From: Echinostoma caproni
Taxonomy: Eukaryota; Platyhelminthes; Trematoda; Plagiorchiida; Echinostomatidae
Direction: 5' to 3'
Length of the DNA stretch: 12,636 nt
NCBI GenBank assembly: GCA_900618425.1
Contig: UZAN01039517.1
Span: 48,832-61,467, forward strand
Position numbers and translations under genes: made by a program. Of this stretch, positions 1 to 7,856 are shown one piece after another (within the stretch, counting starts at the first letter, position 1; every line of letters begins with the position of its first letter). The notes below the pieces were generated by a model, which was not told the origin of the DNA, made no database searches, and was given only the letters and a program-made list of their open reading frames with translations.

Positions 1-100
1 GCAATATAATATTCAATCCCGTGAATGAGGCTGGCAAAACGAAGCATTGAGAGGAACAAATGTGTTGAAAATCAGGATGTTGCACGAGTTTGGTCAATAC
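1..100 (-). CDS. Candidate partial exon inside the left terminal repeat
   Basis: Read on the minus strand, a CAG acceptor-like site (AG at 102-101) is followed by an open frame that starts VLTKLVQHPDFQ and continues through CSSQCFVLPAS to the window edge; the other two frames of this strand contain stops. The paralogous sequence at 12532-12636 has the same frame and the same acceptor position. The only two differences change one Thr to Ile. No domain is recognised. About 33 open codons in one frame is not strong evidence by itself (roughly one in ten by chance). The argument rests on the coincidence of the repeat boundary with the acceptor. If real, the exon continues outside the window to the left. 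Confidence 0.25.
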
Positions 101-105
101 CTGTA
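1..105 (-). repeat. Left copy of 105 bp terminal inverted repeat
   Basis: The first 105 bases are the reverse complement of 12527-12631. Only two adjacent bases differ (positions 8-9, AA here, against GG in the same orientation at the other end). Similarity stops abruptly after position 105. The match runs to base 1, so the true repeat may extend beyond the window. In minus orientation one frame is open through the whole repeat. It may be a duplicated exon, a dispersed repeat at a contig edge, or one end of a larger element; the sequence alone does not decide. Confidence 0.95.
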
Positions 106-496
106 GGTCATCAGTAAGCCTTATCGAGTATTTCTTTTAGTGGCATGTAATATTCAGGACCTTTTACTTCTGTTTATGGCTGCCCGACAAGCACGATGCC
201 ATCGCTAAAACAATAATAACAATAACAGGGTATTGATGGATTGGGATTCCGAACAAAGTGAAAAGAAGTCTGAAGAAGGACTGTAGATATCTGGGATGTT
301 TTTTGTTTCACCATGCACTTTTTGAAATTTTTTGTTCATTTATCGCTTTTATATGGAGCAAGGGACTTCAACAGACAGACCGTACAGCATTCGCGCCATT
401 AACTTTATTTTGGGTTATACTTCATTAATTGAAACTCAAATCACACGTTGCCAAATAGATTCTTTATTCTGATCAAGAAAAAACTCCTCAAAAGCG
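106..496. other. No gene seen
   Basis: AT-rich sequence with no long ORF and no repeat. If the candidate minus-strand exon ending at 605 is spliced to the one starting at 100, this stretch would be most of a 504 bp intron. An AATAAA hexamer on the minus strand near 463-468 is compatible with a poly(A) signal for the ORF ending at 497, but such hexamers are frequent in the window. Confidence 0.5.
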
Positions 497-662
497 TTAT
501 TTTGAAGCCTGGTGATTTGCGCGGTTAAACGTTTCATTAAAGTTCAAATAGGCCACGACAGTTGCTTTCCCTGCATGATTTGTCCTTCTATACTTTTCTC
601 GTACTTGTTGCAGATCAGAATCGCCCGATCGATTTAGCGGAAACCTCGAGCTAAGTCGGTAC
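497..662 (-). CDS. Candidate terminal exon or ORF, unknown product
   Basis: On the minus strand, TTACAG (acceptor AG at 664-663) is followed by about 54 open codons, beginning YRLSSRFPLNRSGD and ending NRANHQASK before a stop at 497-499. An AATAAA lies about 30 bases past the stop. An alternative reading uses an internal GTACGA donor after position 605. That ends in phase 0 and would splice in frame to the candidate exon at 100-1. No domain, signal peptide or membrane segment is visible. The product is not recognised, and an ORF of this size is expected by chance, so this is a lead only. Confidence 0.2.
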
Positions 663-792
663 CTGTAAGTTACGCTTCCCGGTATATTCCATTGCGAAAT
701 GAGCAACACTTAATTACATTATCTTTCATGAAGTAGTACTCAACAGTATTGAACGGTACATTGAACGACTGTTTCTCTAGTCGTCTTTGTAA

Positions 793-1026
793 ATGGATGA
801 CTGTGTTTCCAAAGACAAGGAACTGGCGTTTTATCGAAAATTTCATGTATGTGATTTGCCAAAGAGAACAAACTGTATGAAGGAATGTTTTATTCTCCCT
901 AGCGAGAAATGTGAGGCATTTACCTATCGGTCGCGAAATTGCCCGCAGTCATTTCAGAATGTGGAACACATGAGAGCAGTTTTGGAAGCTGCAATTCAAC
1001 TTTTTCGCCTGCAGCAAGCGTTGTAA
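793..1026 (+). CDS. Cysteine-rich 77-codon ORF or candidate exon, unknown product
   Basis: The frame opens with ATG directly after an in-frame TAA at 790-792 and ends in TAA at 1024-1026. A CTCTAG acceptor-like site lies at 775-780, and a TT|GTAAAC donor-like site overlaps the stop, so it could be an internal or first exon rather than a complete gene. The predicted 77 residues contain six cysteines, in the order MDDC, HVC, NCMKECFILPS, KCEAFTY and RNCPQ, followed by a probable amphipathic helix (EHMRAVLEAAIQLFRLQQ). The spacing loosely recalls small disulfide-rich domains such as PAN/apple, but the fit is not good enough to assign one. No homologue is recognised. Confidence 0.3.
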   Translation: MDDCVSKDKELAFYRKFHVCDLPKRTNCMKECFILPSEKCEAFTYRSRNCPQSFQNVEHMRAVLEAAIQLFRLQQAL

Positions 1027-1225
1027 ACACAATTTTGAAAAATTCAGTTGCGTGAAAAAGTGGAAAGATTTCCAGTGTATACCTTGGTATTTCACCGTAT
1101 TTTACATTTCAGGTGAAGCTGATATGCTCATGTAAGAGTGTTGGTGAAGAAATAATTTTATAAGCCGGTGTTCCAGATACAGGATCTGATCGCACGGTTT
1201 GTCTCGATACTGGAGTGCCGAATGA

Positions 1226-1372
1226 TATTTACGTGATAACGTTTCACTGTCACAGAGTGACTCCACAGGAACTGAAATGGAACAACGCTGGCAGCGTGTA
1301 GGATTTGATTTCCTGTACCTAATATACGCTCATTTAGAGAAAAGAGATAAAGTATGGGAATGCATAGACAAC
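1226..1372 (+). CDS. Candidate exon with a strong donor, unknown product
   Basis: This frame is open from 1226 and includes the ATG at 1277. It reads through FDFLYLIYAHLEKRDKVWE and meets a good donor, GACAAC|GTGAGT, at about 1372/1373; the ORF continues to 1471 if unspliced. Acceptor-like CAG sites precede it (AG at 1254-1255 and 1267-1268). A different frame (1164-1301) is also open over the first half and reads TVCLDTGVPNDIYVITFHC, which looks at least as protein-like. Either one frame is spurious or an indel has broken a real coding stretch. No family is recognised. Confidence 0.22.
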
Positions 1373-2254
1373 GTGAGTGATTCACCAAATGGTTGCTCAC
1401 TCACCTGGATGACTATGGGTTCTTACCGATCACCTAAGTTGGGTTATCCTCCCTCTGATCAGTTACCCTAGAACAAATCGGTTTCAAGAGGTACACTGAC
1501 AGCTTGTTAGGTCTCAGAAAAGGAGTTCCCCTTAAGTTGTTATCCTGGTTGTTGGCCATCTTTTGAGGTATCTTCAGAGGGAATTCGTCCGTTCCCTTGT
1601 TTTCTTTGTTCCCCTGCGATTCGGTGATAATTAGGTCTTTGATTTACTGATAAATCTGGTCTTGATTGGAACCATCGTGAGTTTGGTCAGTGTCGATGGA
1701 TCGTTACCAGGGTATCAAACGTTTCTTCTGATAAATTTACATTTTGCTGAGTTGAATTTTCTGTAGTTGGCAAGATTATGTGGTAGTTTTAATCGAAAAG
1801 CAAAACAGCATGATGGGTTGGCCTCATTGAAAACGTAATTGGCACATATTCCACCGTATTGCCCTCGTTTGTCAATACTAACTCCAGTCATGATGGCGAT
1901 TGTCTTGTTCATAATCTATTAGATTCACCAAAATTGAATGTTCGTCTAATGGTTGGTTATAGTTTTGCTGTTTTAAAATACTGGGACAATTAAAGATACA
2001 GAATATAGAAAGATGAATGAGATTTAATGAAGAGGTCCATCCCATGGTTAAAAATAGTATCCCGTTAGCTGAGTTTGGACCTGCAGAATAGAGGTAGACC
2101 AATCTAATCAACCGAGCATCATACTTCAATTGCCGCAGTTAGTCGGGAAAGGCATCATAGAGACCAGGTGGTTCAAAGGACTAAAGGACTACAGCAAAAT
2201 ATAACAGCAGAACTCACCTGATTTAATACAATCACGTCTAAGCAGACGTCGTGC
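1373..2254. other. No supported gene; intron-like or intergenic sequence
   Basis: Only short minus-strand ORFs of 65 and 83 codons occur here (1715-1912 and 1878-2129), with no motif and no convincing splice sites. No repeat or RNA gene was seen. If the plus-strand candidates on either side belong to one gene, this is an intron of about 0.9 kb. Confidence 0.5.
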
Positions 2255-2512
2255 ATGCTCAGTACCAAAAATATGAGTCATGAACCAAGCTTCAGTATAT
2301 CAGAAATGTATCCAATTGACGAATTCGCCAACGATGCTGTATCCCAAAACATTTCCAAAGAAAGCTCTGCGCATTGGTGTGTTAAAGGTATGGGAATTGG
2401 AATGGCTTCCAATCAACTACCCCTTGGTTGGCCACCAGGGATTTTCGGAGAATTAGTTATGTTTTTCCTCGATGATAAATTGAATAAGAAAGATGGGTTG
2501 AGAGAGCGAAAG
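2255..2512 (+). CDS. Candidate coding exon with consensus donor, unknown product
   Basis: The frame is open from ATG 2255 and ends in phase 0 at 2512, directly before GTAGGT (AAAG|GTAGGT), a close match to the metazoan donor consensus. The predicted 86 residues contain SAHWCVKGMGIGMAS, then LPLGWPPGIFGELVMFFLDD, then a charged tail (KLNKKDGLRERK). Upstream acceptor-like sites are CTAAGCAG and GCTCAG near 2244 and 2260, either of which keeps the frame. The hydrophobic stretch is short and not clearly a membrane helix. No homologue is recognised. The donor makes this one of the better exon candidates, but ORF length alone is within chance expectation. Confidence 0.32.
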
Positions 2513-3171
2513 GTAGGTTGCAAACACAAATTTTAAATACGAGCATTCTTTGACCTCAGCATTCTAAAGGTTGGGTAATTTTAGGGGTTTTGTTCTTCTA
2601 TTTAGAAAAACACCCACAAAACTAATGTGACCATTTCATAAAAGCCCCGCCGTTTCTATGACAGTTTGGTTGAGCATGGAAGCCGGTTGAATGTCATGGT
2701 GGAAACTTCGTGCTATCCGATTAACCCTGGGAATTAACCCCCCTCCTTCATTATTTGAAGTCATCTTGTTGACTGATATGTTCATCCTCATGGATTAGCT
2801 ACTTTGGGGAGCTAAATGCATCCAGTCAACTATCGTGTTCCCTGATCAGTGTCCATTTATCGGATTAATGCGGTGAAGCATACATTTCGCCCTAGTTTAT
2901 AAAAAAATAGTGTTATTATATTTGCATCTTTGGCTTCTTTCAAAGTAGTGCAGGCTAATCCGGGTTTCCTGGTGTGAAGTGATGGCATTTGACTTAATGG
3001 ACTGACGTTGCTCATTGGTCAAATGTTGCTGTCATTTTGGGAACATGACACGATCCAAAGACCACGCTCTATCACTTTCTTTCTCTCTCATGGAGTCGAC
3101 TATCACTACTGATAGATCAGTGCAGATCAATGCCAGGTCACTGCTACTGTAGATTCGTGTTTTTATTTCAC
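2513..3171. other. No gene seen
   Basis: No coding region, repeat or RNA gene could be supported. The stretch lies between a plus-strand and a minus-strand exon candidate, so it is probably intronic or intergenic. Confidence 0.5.
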
Positions 3172-3300
3172 CAACGCGCTGCACATTTGCTGCATGGATC
3201 GTTTGGTTCAAATTCGTTTGTGTTGTCGAAATGAAAGGTTTCATCCCTTGTTGTTGTTGTTGTTGTTGCGCTAGTCGCATCGCTAATGAGCGTCGGTCCA
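3172..3300 (-). CDS. Candidate polyglutamine-containing exon
   Basis: On the minus strand a pyrimidine-rich acceptor (CTCTCTTCAG, AG at 3302-3301) is followed by a 129-base open stretch ending before a GTGAAA donor-like site. It encodes DRRSLAMRLA, seven glutamines from a pure CAA run, then GMKPFISTTQTNLNQTIHA. The surrounding N/Q/T-rich composition resembles low-complexity regions of nuclear or regulatory proteins, but no domain is identifiable. The frame stays open to 3032 if unspliced. The Q-run may simply be a microsatellite read in one frame. Confidence 0.28.
3248..3268. repeat. (TTG)7 / (CAA)7 microsatellite
   Basis: Seven perfect TTG units on the plus strand, CAA on the minus strand. 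In the candidate minus-strand exon they encode seven glutamines. Confidence 0.97.
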
Positions 3301-3547
3301 CTGAAGAGAGGTTTTTATTCAGAAATATCTGAGTTTCTTAAGCAATTGGTGAATCGTGCTAGTTGGGTTATTTTGTTATTTTCCGTTCGAATGTGGCTAG
3401 TTATCCCTTCCCCTTTTTCCTCGCAGCCGAATTTAGTCTTTCATACATCTCTCACACCTGACAATCGGAAGATTCGGGCAATCGAAATAGAACCAGGAGC
3501 AATATCATTAATTGATCATCTATAACTTTTGCAAATCAATTATCATA

Positions 3548-3652
3548 GCGAGATGTCCGGGAATCATTTCAAGTTGTCTAACCATTATTTCAAGATGTCC
3601 TGGTGTCATTTGCAGATTTCCTTGCTTCATTTCAAGCTGTCGTGTTGACCTC
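3548..3652 (+). repeat. Subterminal array of 21 bp repeats, left end
   Basis: Five consecutive units of exactly 21 bp with consensus close to TCAAGNTGTCCNNNNATCATT start at 3548, 3569, 3590, 3611 and 3632. A truncated unit at 3536-3547 links them to the tip. The last unit runs into TTGACCTCA, a motif also found at the same place in the MITE at 6359-6600. In Tc1-like elements, direct repeats in the inverted repeats can be transposase binding sites; that role here is inferred. Confidence 0.88.
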
Positions 3653-3895
3653 ATCCCTGCTGAAAAGCCTCCCAGTGATGTCTGGATGACCGCCATGCAG
3701 CACCGATCTCTCTACCTCCCGTTGAAGCGCGGGGGACTATTGTGAGATGCGATTTGGTCACACACGCCTCAATTCCCATGAAAAATATATCGGTTGTTTA
3801 TCCTGCTAGTAAGCGTACGCCTCTGTGTGTGTATTTCTGTGTTTGTGTTTTTGTCCAACTCCACTGATACCAGTGAATCATGCGCGATCACCGCT
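3610..3895 (+). repeat. Left long inverted arm (286 bp core)
   Basis: This stretch is the reverse complement of 5770-6055 with a single mismatch. Similarity continues inward less perfectly: about CTATCGCATGATGCTGCAAT here against a related copy around 5736-5755, with an 18 bp insertion in the right arm. Outward, the two arms differ by substitutions and a different number of 21 bp units. ORFs at 3512-3745 and 3794-4036 fall in or over this arm and are not genes. Confidence 0.95.
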
Positions 3896-4739
3896 CTATC
3901 GCATGATGCTGCAATCGAATTCATAAGCTACACCTCAAGCGACTGCACTGGGACACCAATAGATCATGCTCCATCGATATGCCCATCAGTATTGACTAGA
4001 TTCACATCCAGTTTGTTGGACACTTTCAGGTCATAATCCATCTCTGTGACACCACCACAGAAGCACCTTCACACAAATAAGAATCAAAATGACCATTTTG
4101 GCTGTAATTTCGAAACGGAATGAGGTATATCTATCATATCAACTGCACCAGAAATAGTGTTACGGGGGCTGTCGAAGGATGCCATAACGTTTATAACGGT
4201 TACGGAATTTTATAAGAAAATGGTAGTTTAAAAATTGGAGTGTTTCCAAAATGCAATTTTTTGAGTGTTTGTCTTAAATTTGATATTCTTTATCAACGAA
4301 ATCATACAGCAATATTTAGACACCTCCATCGCACAAAGTAAACCGGGTGAATTTAGGTTAAAGTTTGACATTCATAAACAGTAAGTGCAAACTGTCTTCT
4401 AATAATCGTATTGCAATTGTCGCATTTCTCAATTCAGGTTCACTATGGGAAGATCACCGTGGTCGTTCTTAGAATCGTGATTACCGAAGCCAACACCAAT
4501 CAGAAATTGTGAAAATGCTTGATAAGTTAGTCAGTTAGTAGAAAAAGAAGACGTTCTTAATGAAGAAGTGATCGTGTTTTATTCAAATGTCCCCATAATT
4601 GACCGCCTTCGAGTAAATCATAGATGCACTTTGAATCATATTTGCACACATTTGTGGATTTACAGACATCTTGGCAGCCGGTGCACATTTCTCCTTGTAC
4701 TGCATCCGCCTTCCTCTCGCAGACAATGCGTCAGATGGA

Positions 4740-5430
4740 TCACCCGCAAGTACACGCGTATTGCTGACTCATGCTTTGCTTTATATAATACTTTATTGCA
4801 CTCCAGAAACCTTTATTTGGGTTTATTGCTCAAGAATAGGGCGCAAGGGGCAGCAACATGGCACCAGAATATACAGGCTCATCAAGCACAGCCTTCAAGC
4901 CAAAACGACAAGGTGCGTTGTCCCACACAAACTCCGGTAAATCATTAAGGACGCTCTGCAGCCACAATTGACAAATTTCTTTCGTTAAAAAGCCGCAATT
5001 CAACGTATAATTCACCAATTCGCACTTTGAGATGGCACCGATAATATGCTGCGTCTAGCAATCGTGCAAAGTGCTTTCTGTCCTCGCGTGACTCATTCAC
5101 GACACCGATTACAAAACCGGTTAAAATTTGCTGGAAGAAAATGCAATCATTAGGGGCACAAACTTAGTCTCATCAATCCATACAATTTTCTTATTCATCG
5201 TTTCTCATTGCTGTATTCTCCACTTTGCTTTGTTTTCCCACGAACTGATTATTTTTCAGATACGATGTACTCTCTTCATGGTGATCAATCTGCCGCTCAG
5301 GTAGTGGCCATTCGTGCTGCAACAGACCTCTTTATCGTATTCGGCCTTGCATTTCAATCACAGCGTTTCTAAGGACAGTGTGCAAGCTTCGCTGATCCAC
5401 ACAACCAGTTGATCCACTTCAGCCTCACAC
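4740..5430 (-). pseudogene. Decayed IS630/Tc1/mariner DDE transposase (DDE_3-like)
   Basis: Read right to left, a probable N-terminal fragment (VDQLVVWISEACTLS, near 5424-5375) is followed by NKAKW and KKIVWIDETKF, with the first catalytic Asp at 5174-5172. Next come IIGAISKCELVNY, FVWDNAPCR with the second Asp at 4922-4920, then LLPLAPYS, a stop, and NPNKGFWSAIKYYIKQS. The spacing between the second Asp and the third catalytic position is 35 residues, counting the stop as one. That third position is Lys (4814-4812), not Glu, so the active site is destroyed. At least six in-frame stops interrupt the stretch from NKAKW to GFWS, while the main motifs remain in one frame. The enzyme would have excised and integrated the element at TA. 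The helix-turn-helix part is too eroded to delimit, so the start is approximate. Confidence 0.85.
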
Positions 5431-5769
5431 AACCTGTATCTCCACAAACCATACCTTGTCTACCACCGTGTGTGTTGGGCAGGCCCAGTGAACTTCAACC
5501 GTGCAGTTGGAAAGTCATCACCACACAGATGGACTGGGCGTAACAACCAATGCATTATAAAATGCACAAGCCGGTAATCCGACCATTTCGTGTTGGGGTG
5601 AGGGATTTCAAGTGTCACAGATCGCGGAGTATGATCCAATCAAATCTCAGAAAGGATTAGAGGGAATTTACTTATTTTAGGTCACGGGTGAGTGGAACGA
5701 GATGATGTAAAACAATGGATCAATCACACTGAATTGCAGCAGCATGCGATGGAGCTATGCAATGACTCA

Positions 5770-6055
5770 AGCGGTGATCGCGCATGATTCACTGGTATCA
5801 GTGGAGTTGGACAAAAACACAAACACAGAAATACACACACAGAGGCGTACGCTTACTAGCAGGATAAACAACCGATATATTTTTCATGGGAATTGAGGCG
5901 TGTGTGACCAAATCGCATCTCACAATAGTCCCCCGCGCTTCAACGGGAGGTAGAGAGATCGGTGCTGCATGGCGGTCATCCAGACATCACTGGGAGGCTT
6001 TTCAGCAGGGATGAGGTCAACACGGCAGCTTGAAATGAAGCAAGGAAATCTGCAA
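5770..6055 (-). repeat. Right long inverted arm (286 bp core)
   Basis: Inverted partner of 3610-3895, differing at one base (6035, G, in GGCAGCTTG against GACAGCTTG in the same orientation of the left arm). With 1.87 kb between the arms, single-stranded DNA or RNA of this region could form a hairpin stem of almost 300 bp. Confidence 0.95.
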
Positions 6056-6107
6056 GTGATGGCCAGACATCTTGCTATGATTTTGGACACTTGATTTGCA
6101 AAAGGTA
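6056..6107 (-). repeat. Right tip of the foldback element with TA flank
   Basis: The outer right end has only degenerate units of the 21 bp repeat (CCAGACATCTTGC, then TTTTGGACACTTGA) before TTTGCAAAAGG and TA. The left tip has two more complete units, so the two ends are asymmetric outside the identical arm core. Confidence 0.8.
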
Positions 6108-6356
6108 AAATGCATTCCGTTTTTCGAAAGTTTGTACTACAATTGATGAAAATAATTTATACAACTCTGTACATGCAACTGGCCATATTTCCAAACACAA
6201 TTAGACCGCATACTTCCGATGTTTGTGCGGCATGAGTAGAAAAACTCCGATTGTCCACATTTACGTGACATTAGCTTACGAGATAGATCAACGATGGTGA
6301 TGGTCAACAGGAATGCTGTCGCAAAGACTGGGATCAGTCTGAGTGACTAGGTACTA
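6108..6356. other. Unique spacer between the two transposons
   Basis: About 250 bp with no repeat, ORF or motif that can be supported. It separates the foldback element from the MITE, so the two are independent insertions or the two halves of a local duplication. Confidence 0.5.
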
Positions 6357-6358
6357 TA

Positions 6359-6600
6359 ACTTTTGCAAGTCAAGTTGTCCCAATATCATATCAAGATGTC
6401 CTCGGATTATTCCAAGATATCCGTAAATCATTTCAAGTTGACTGATCATAATTCAATTTGTCCCAGTATCATTTCAAGGTGTCCTCGTATTATTTCGAGT
6501 TGTCGCATTGACCTCACCGGTGCTGAAGTGATTCGCAGACATCTTGAAATAATTCGGGGACATCTTGAAATGATACTGGGACAACTTGACTTGCAAAAGG
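6359..6600. mobile_element. 242 bp palindromic MITE of the same family
   Basis: The ends are ACTTTTGCAAGTCAAGTTG at 6359 and its near-complement ending CTTGCAAAAGG at 6600, flanked by TA on both sides (6357-6358 and 6601-6602). About six plus-oriented 21 bp units fill 6370-6494, with a seventh at 6495 running into TTGACCTCA. Three minus-oriented units occupy 6528-6589. The unit consensus and the inner motif TTGACCTCA...TGCTGAA match the termini of the foldback element at 3525-6105. It has no coding capacity; the 80-codon ORF across it is just translated repeat. It would have been mobilised in trans by a related transposase (inference). Confidence 0.9.
6370..6504 (+). repeat. 21 bp repeat array in the MITE, left half
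   Basis: Units begin at 6370, 6391, 6412, 6433 (20 bp), 6453, 6474 and 6495. The core TCAAGNTGTCC is well kept in the first, second and sixth units and degenerate in the others. The mirror array in the right half (6528-6589) has three units. Confidence 0.9.
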
Positions 6601-6618
6601 TATAATCGATTAATATCG

Positions 6619-6893
6619 ATGGCCACGGGAGGAGAAATGAATGAATCCGTATCTCATTGCCATATGCAGAATTGGAAACCGAAACGACTGTTCTTTGAAC
6701 AGCTCATCATTGATAACAGGTAGAGAACACAAGCCCTTTTGTATGGTGTGAGTATTCCGGAATGCTAGTCGAGGCAGAGAATGTCAGTGGAGAGCGTGAA
6801 TTGAATGGAATAAACAATCACGAAAGTATTTTTACAAAATTAAACCCACAAGTCTGCACGACTCGTTTCGGGAAAGGAAACATCCAGAAATAA
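6619..6893 (+). pseudogene. Possible broken coding stretch in two overlapping frames
   Basis: An ATG at 6619 (ATCGATGG, purine-poor but with G at +4) opens 34 codons (MATGGEMNE...FFEQLIIDNR) to a stop at 6721-6723. The next frame is open from 6717 to a stop at 6891-6893 and reads VENTSPFVWCEYSGMLVE, then GERELNGINNHESIF. Joining the two needs a frameshift or a splice; an AACAG|GTAGAG donor-like site lies exactly at the junction. The product is not recognised. Both frames are short enough to be chance. Confidence 0.18.
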
Positions 6894-7020
6894 GAGTGCG
6901 CACAAAGTGAACGACCGCACCGCAGAGTGACACAATAGTATTGTGTTCATTTGGGGATCCGTCGTGCTTAAATTAACATTAGTAGCCGTTTTTCAGCATC
7001 TTCTGTATATTTTAGTATCT

Positions 7021-7278
7021 TTAAAATTTGATGATAGTTGTCAGCCGAAGTCCGTTTACTTCAGTGTCACTCATGTATGCACGATGTCGACCGTTTTCGA
7101 AAACATCATAGAGATTCACTAAAAACGGCCCAAAACTGCTCCAGTCGAATCCATAGTGACAAATAGAATCGATTAGTGTTTGCCGGCAACAAAAGGTTAG
7201 TAAGGTTAGACAAAGATAGATAAAGCGAATATCATAGCGCGAAAAGCGTTGCTGATGTTTAATCACACTGAACATCAT
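7021..7278 (-). CDS. Hypothetical 85-codon ORF
   Basis: A continuous minus-strand ORF from ATG ATG at 7278 to TAA at 7021. The N-terminal part has a basic start followed by a hydrophobic stretch (FIYLCLTLLTFCC, residues about 19-31) that could be a signal peptide or anchor. The rest reads CHYGFDWSSFGPFLVNLYD and then a polar tail. There is no recognised domain, no clear promoter and no AATAAA close downstream. About this many ORFs of this length are expected by chance in a window of this size and composition, so this is only a candidate. Confidence 0.2.
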   Translation of the reverse strand: MMFSVIKHQQRFSRYDIRFIYLCLTLLTFCCRQTLIDSICHYGFDWSSFGPFLVNLYDVFENGRHRAYMSDTEVNGLRLTTIIKF

Positions 7279-7856
7279 TAAACTATAGAGAGTTGAATGT
7301 CCACTGTACGCGATCCTGAACTTGGAAACTAGGTATCATAAAATATGACCAAATGGAACAGTCTCACACTATTTAGGCTAACAGAAATGCGCATGCAGTG
7401 GAATTGGGGCATCAAATACCGTTTACGCATTAGTTTCCATCAAATTGGGACAATGCGCCCAATACGGATAGCGTGACAATGCGTGACGAATGATGATGAT
7501 GATGATGATGAGGTGATGACTTAATAGATAACATAGCTCCTTTTTGCTAGTTTTGCTTGCTACCGTTGGAAATTCGCTTTTTCTATTCAAACTACTGATC
7601 GTCGTCTATAGACTTGATTGATAAGGTCCAAAAATTAATTAATTATCAGTCGGTCAGTAACCAAATAGGAAGATTACCTAAAGCGCTTAGTTGTGGTCAC
7701 CATCCATATCGTGCACTCGAACGGAACAGAGGACTCCGGTAGTTATCTAACTCGCACTTGCAATGCGATTTTATCTCAACTGCATCACGCGATTCAAACT
7801 GGTGCACAAATCCGTCGGTGAAATGCAACCGTAATTAGGGCATGGATGGTGTGAAC
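7279..7856. other. No gene seen apart from a microsatellite
   Basis: No ORF, repeat array or RNA gene could be supported, apart from the trinucleotide run at 7490-7511. Confidence 0.5.
7490..7511. repeat. (ATG)7 microsatellite
   Basis: A perfect ATG/GAT/TGA run of 22 bases, followed by the near-repeat GGTGATGAC. Confidence 0.95.

Larger units (their letters stand above)
3525..6105 (-). mobile_element. Foldback IS630/Tc1/mariner-type DNA transposon, 2.58 kb, inactive
   Basis: The element is bounded by imperfect terminal inverted repeats, ACTTTTGCAAATCAA at 3525 and its complement ending in TTTGCAAAAGG at 6105. TA lies on both sides (3523-3524 and 6106-6107), as expected for the IS630-Tc1-mariner superfamily. 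Inside the tips are arrays of about 21 bp, then two long inverted arms with a 286 bp nearly identical core. Between the arms is about 1.87 kb holding a decayed DDE transposase on the minus strand and about 0.8 kb of sequence downstream of it with no recognisable content. Superfamily assignment rests on the transposase motifs and the TA duplication. The element cannot encode an active enzyme. Strand is given by the transposase. Confidence 0.85.

Noticed and set aside
1113..1131. 19 bp micro-exon between a TTTCAG acceptor and a GTAAGAGT donor
   Set aside because: Both sites look good, but joining it to the ORF ending at 1022 produces an immediate stop, and no frame-compatible neighbour was found.
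1715..2129. Two overlapping minus-strand ORFs of 65 and 83 codons
   Set aside because: No recognisable domain and no convincing splice sites.
3286..3525. 79-codon plus-strand ORF before the foldback element
   Set aside because: It is antisense to the polyglutamine exon candidate at its start and otherwise has no motif.
3512..3745. 77-codon ORF over the left end of the foldback element
   Set aside because: It is translated 21 bp repeats and inverted arm; the repeated ISSC/ISRCP pattern is periodicity of the DNA.
4568..4948. Longest plus-strand ORF (126 codons) and the overlapping 89-codon ORF at 4671-4940
   Set aside because: Both lie antisense to the transposase relic, have no motif, and are explained by the coding bias of the opposite strand.
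6370..6589. Regular 21 bp repeats as a CRISPR-like array
   Set aside because: Units are tandem without unique spacers, reverse orientation in the second half, and lie inside TA-flanked transposon ends in a eukaryotic-looking sequence.
6363..6605. 80-codon ORF across the MITE
   Set aside because: Its boundaries coincide with the MITE and its sequence is the 21 bp repeat in translation.
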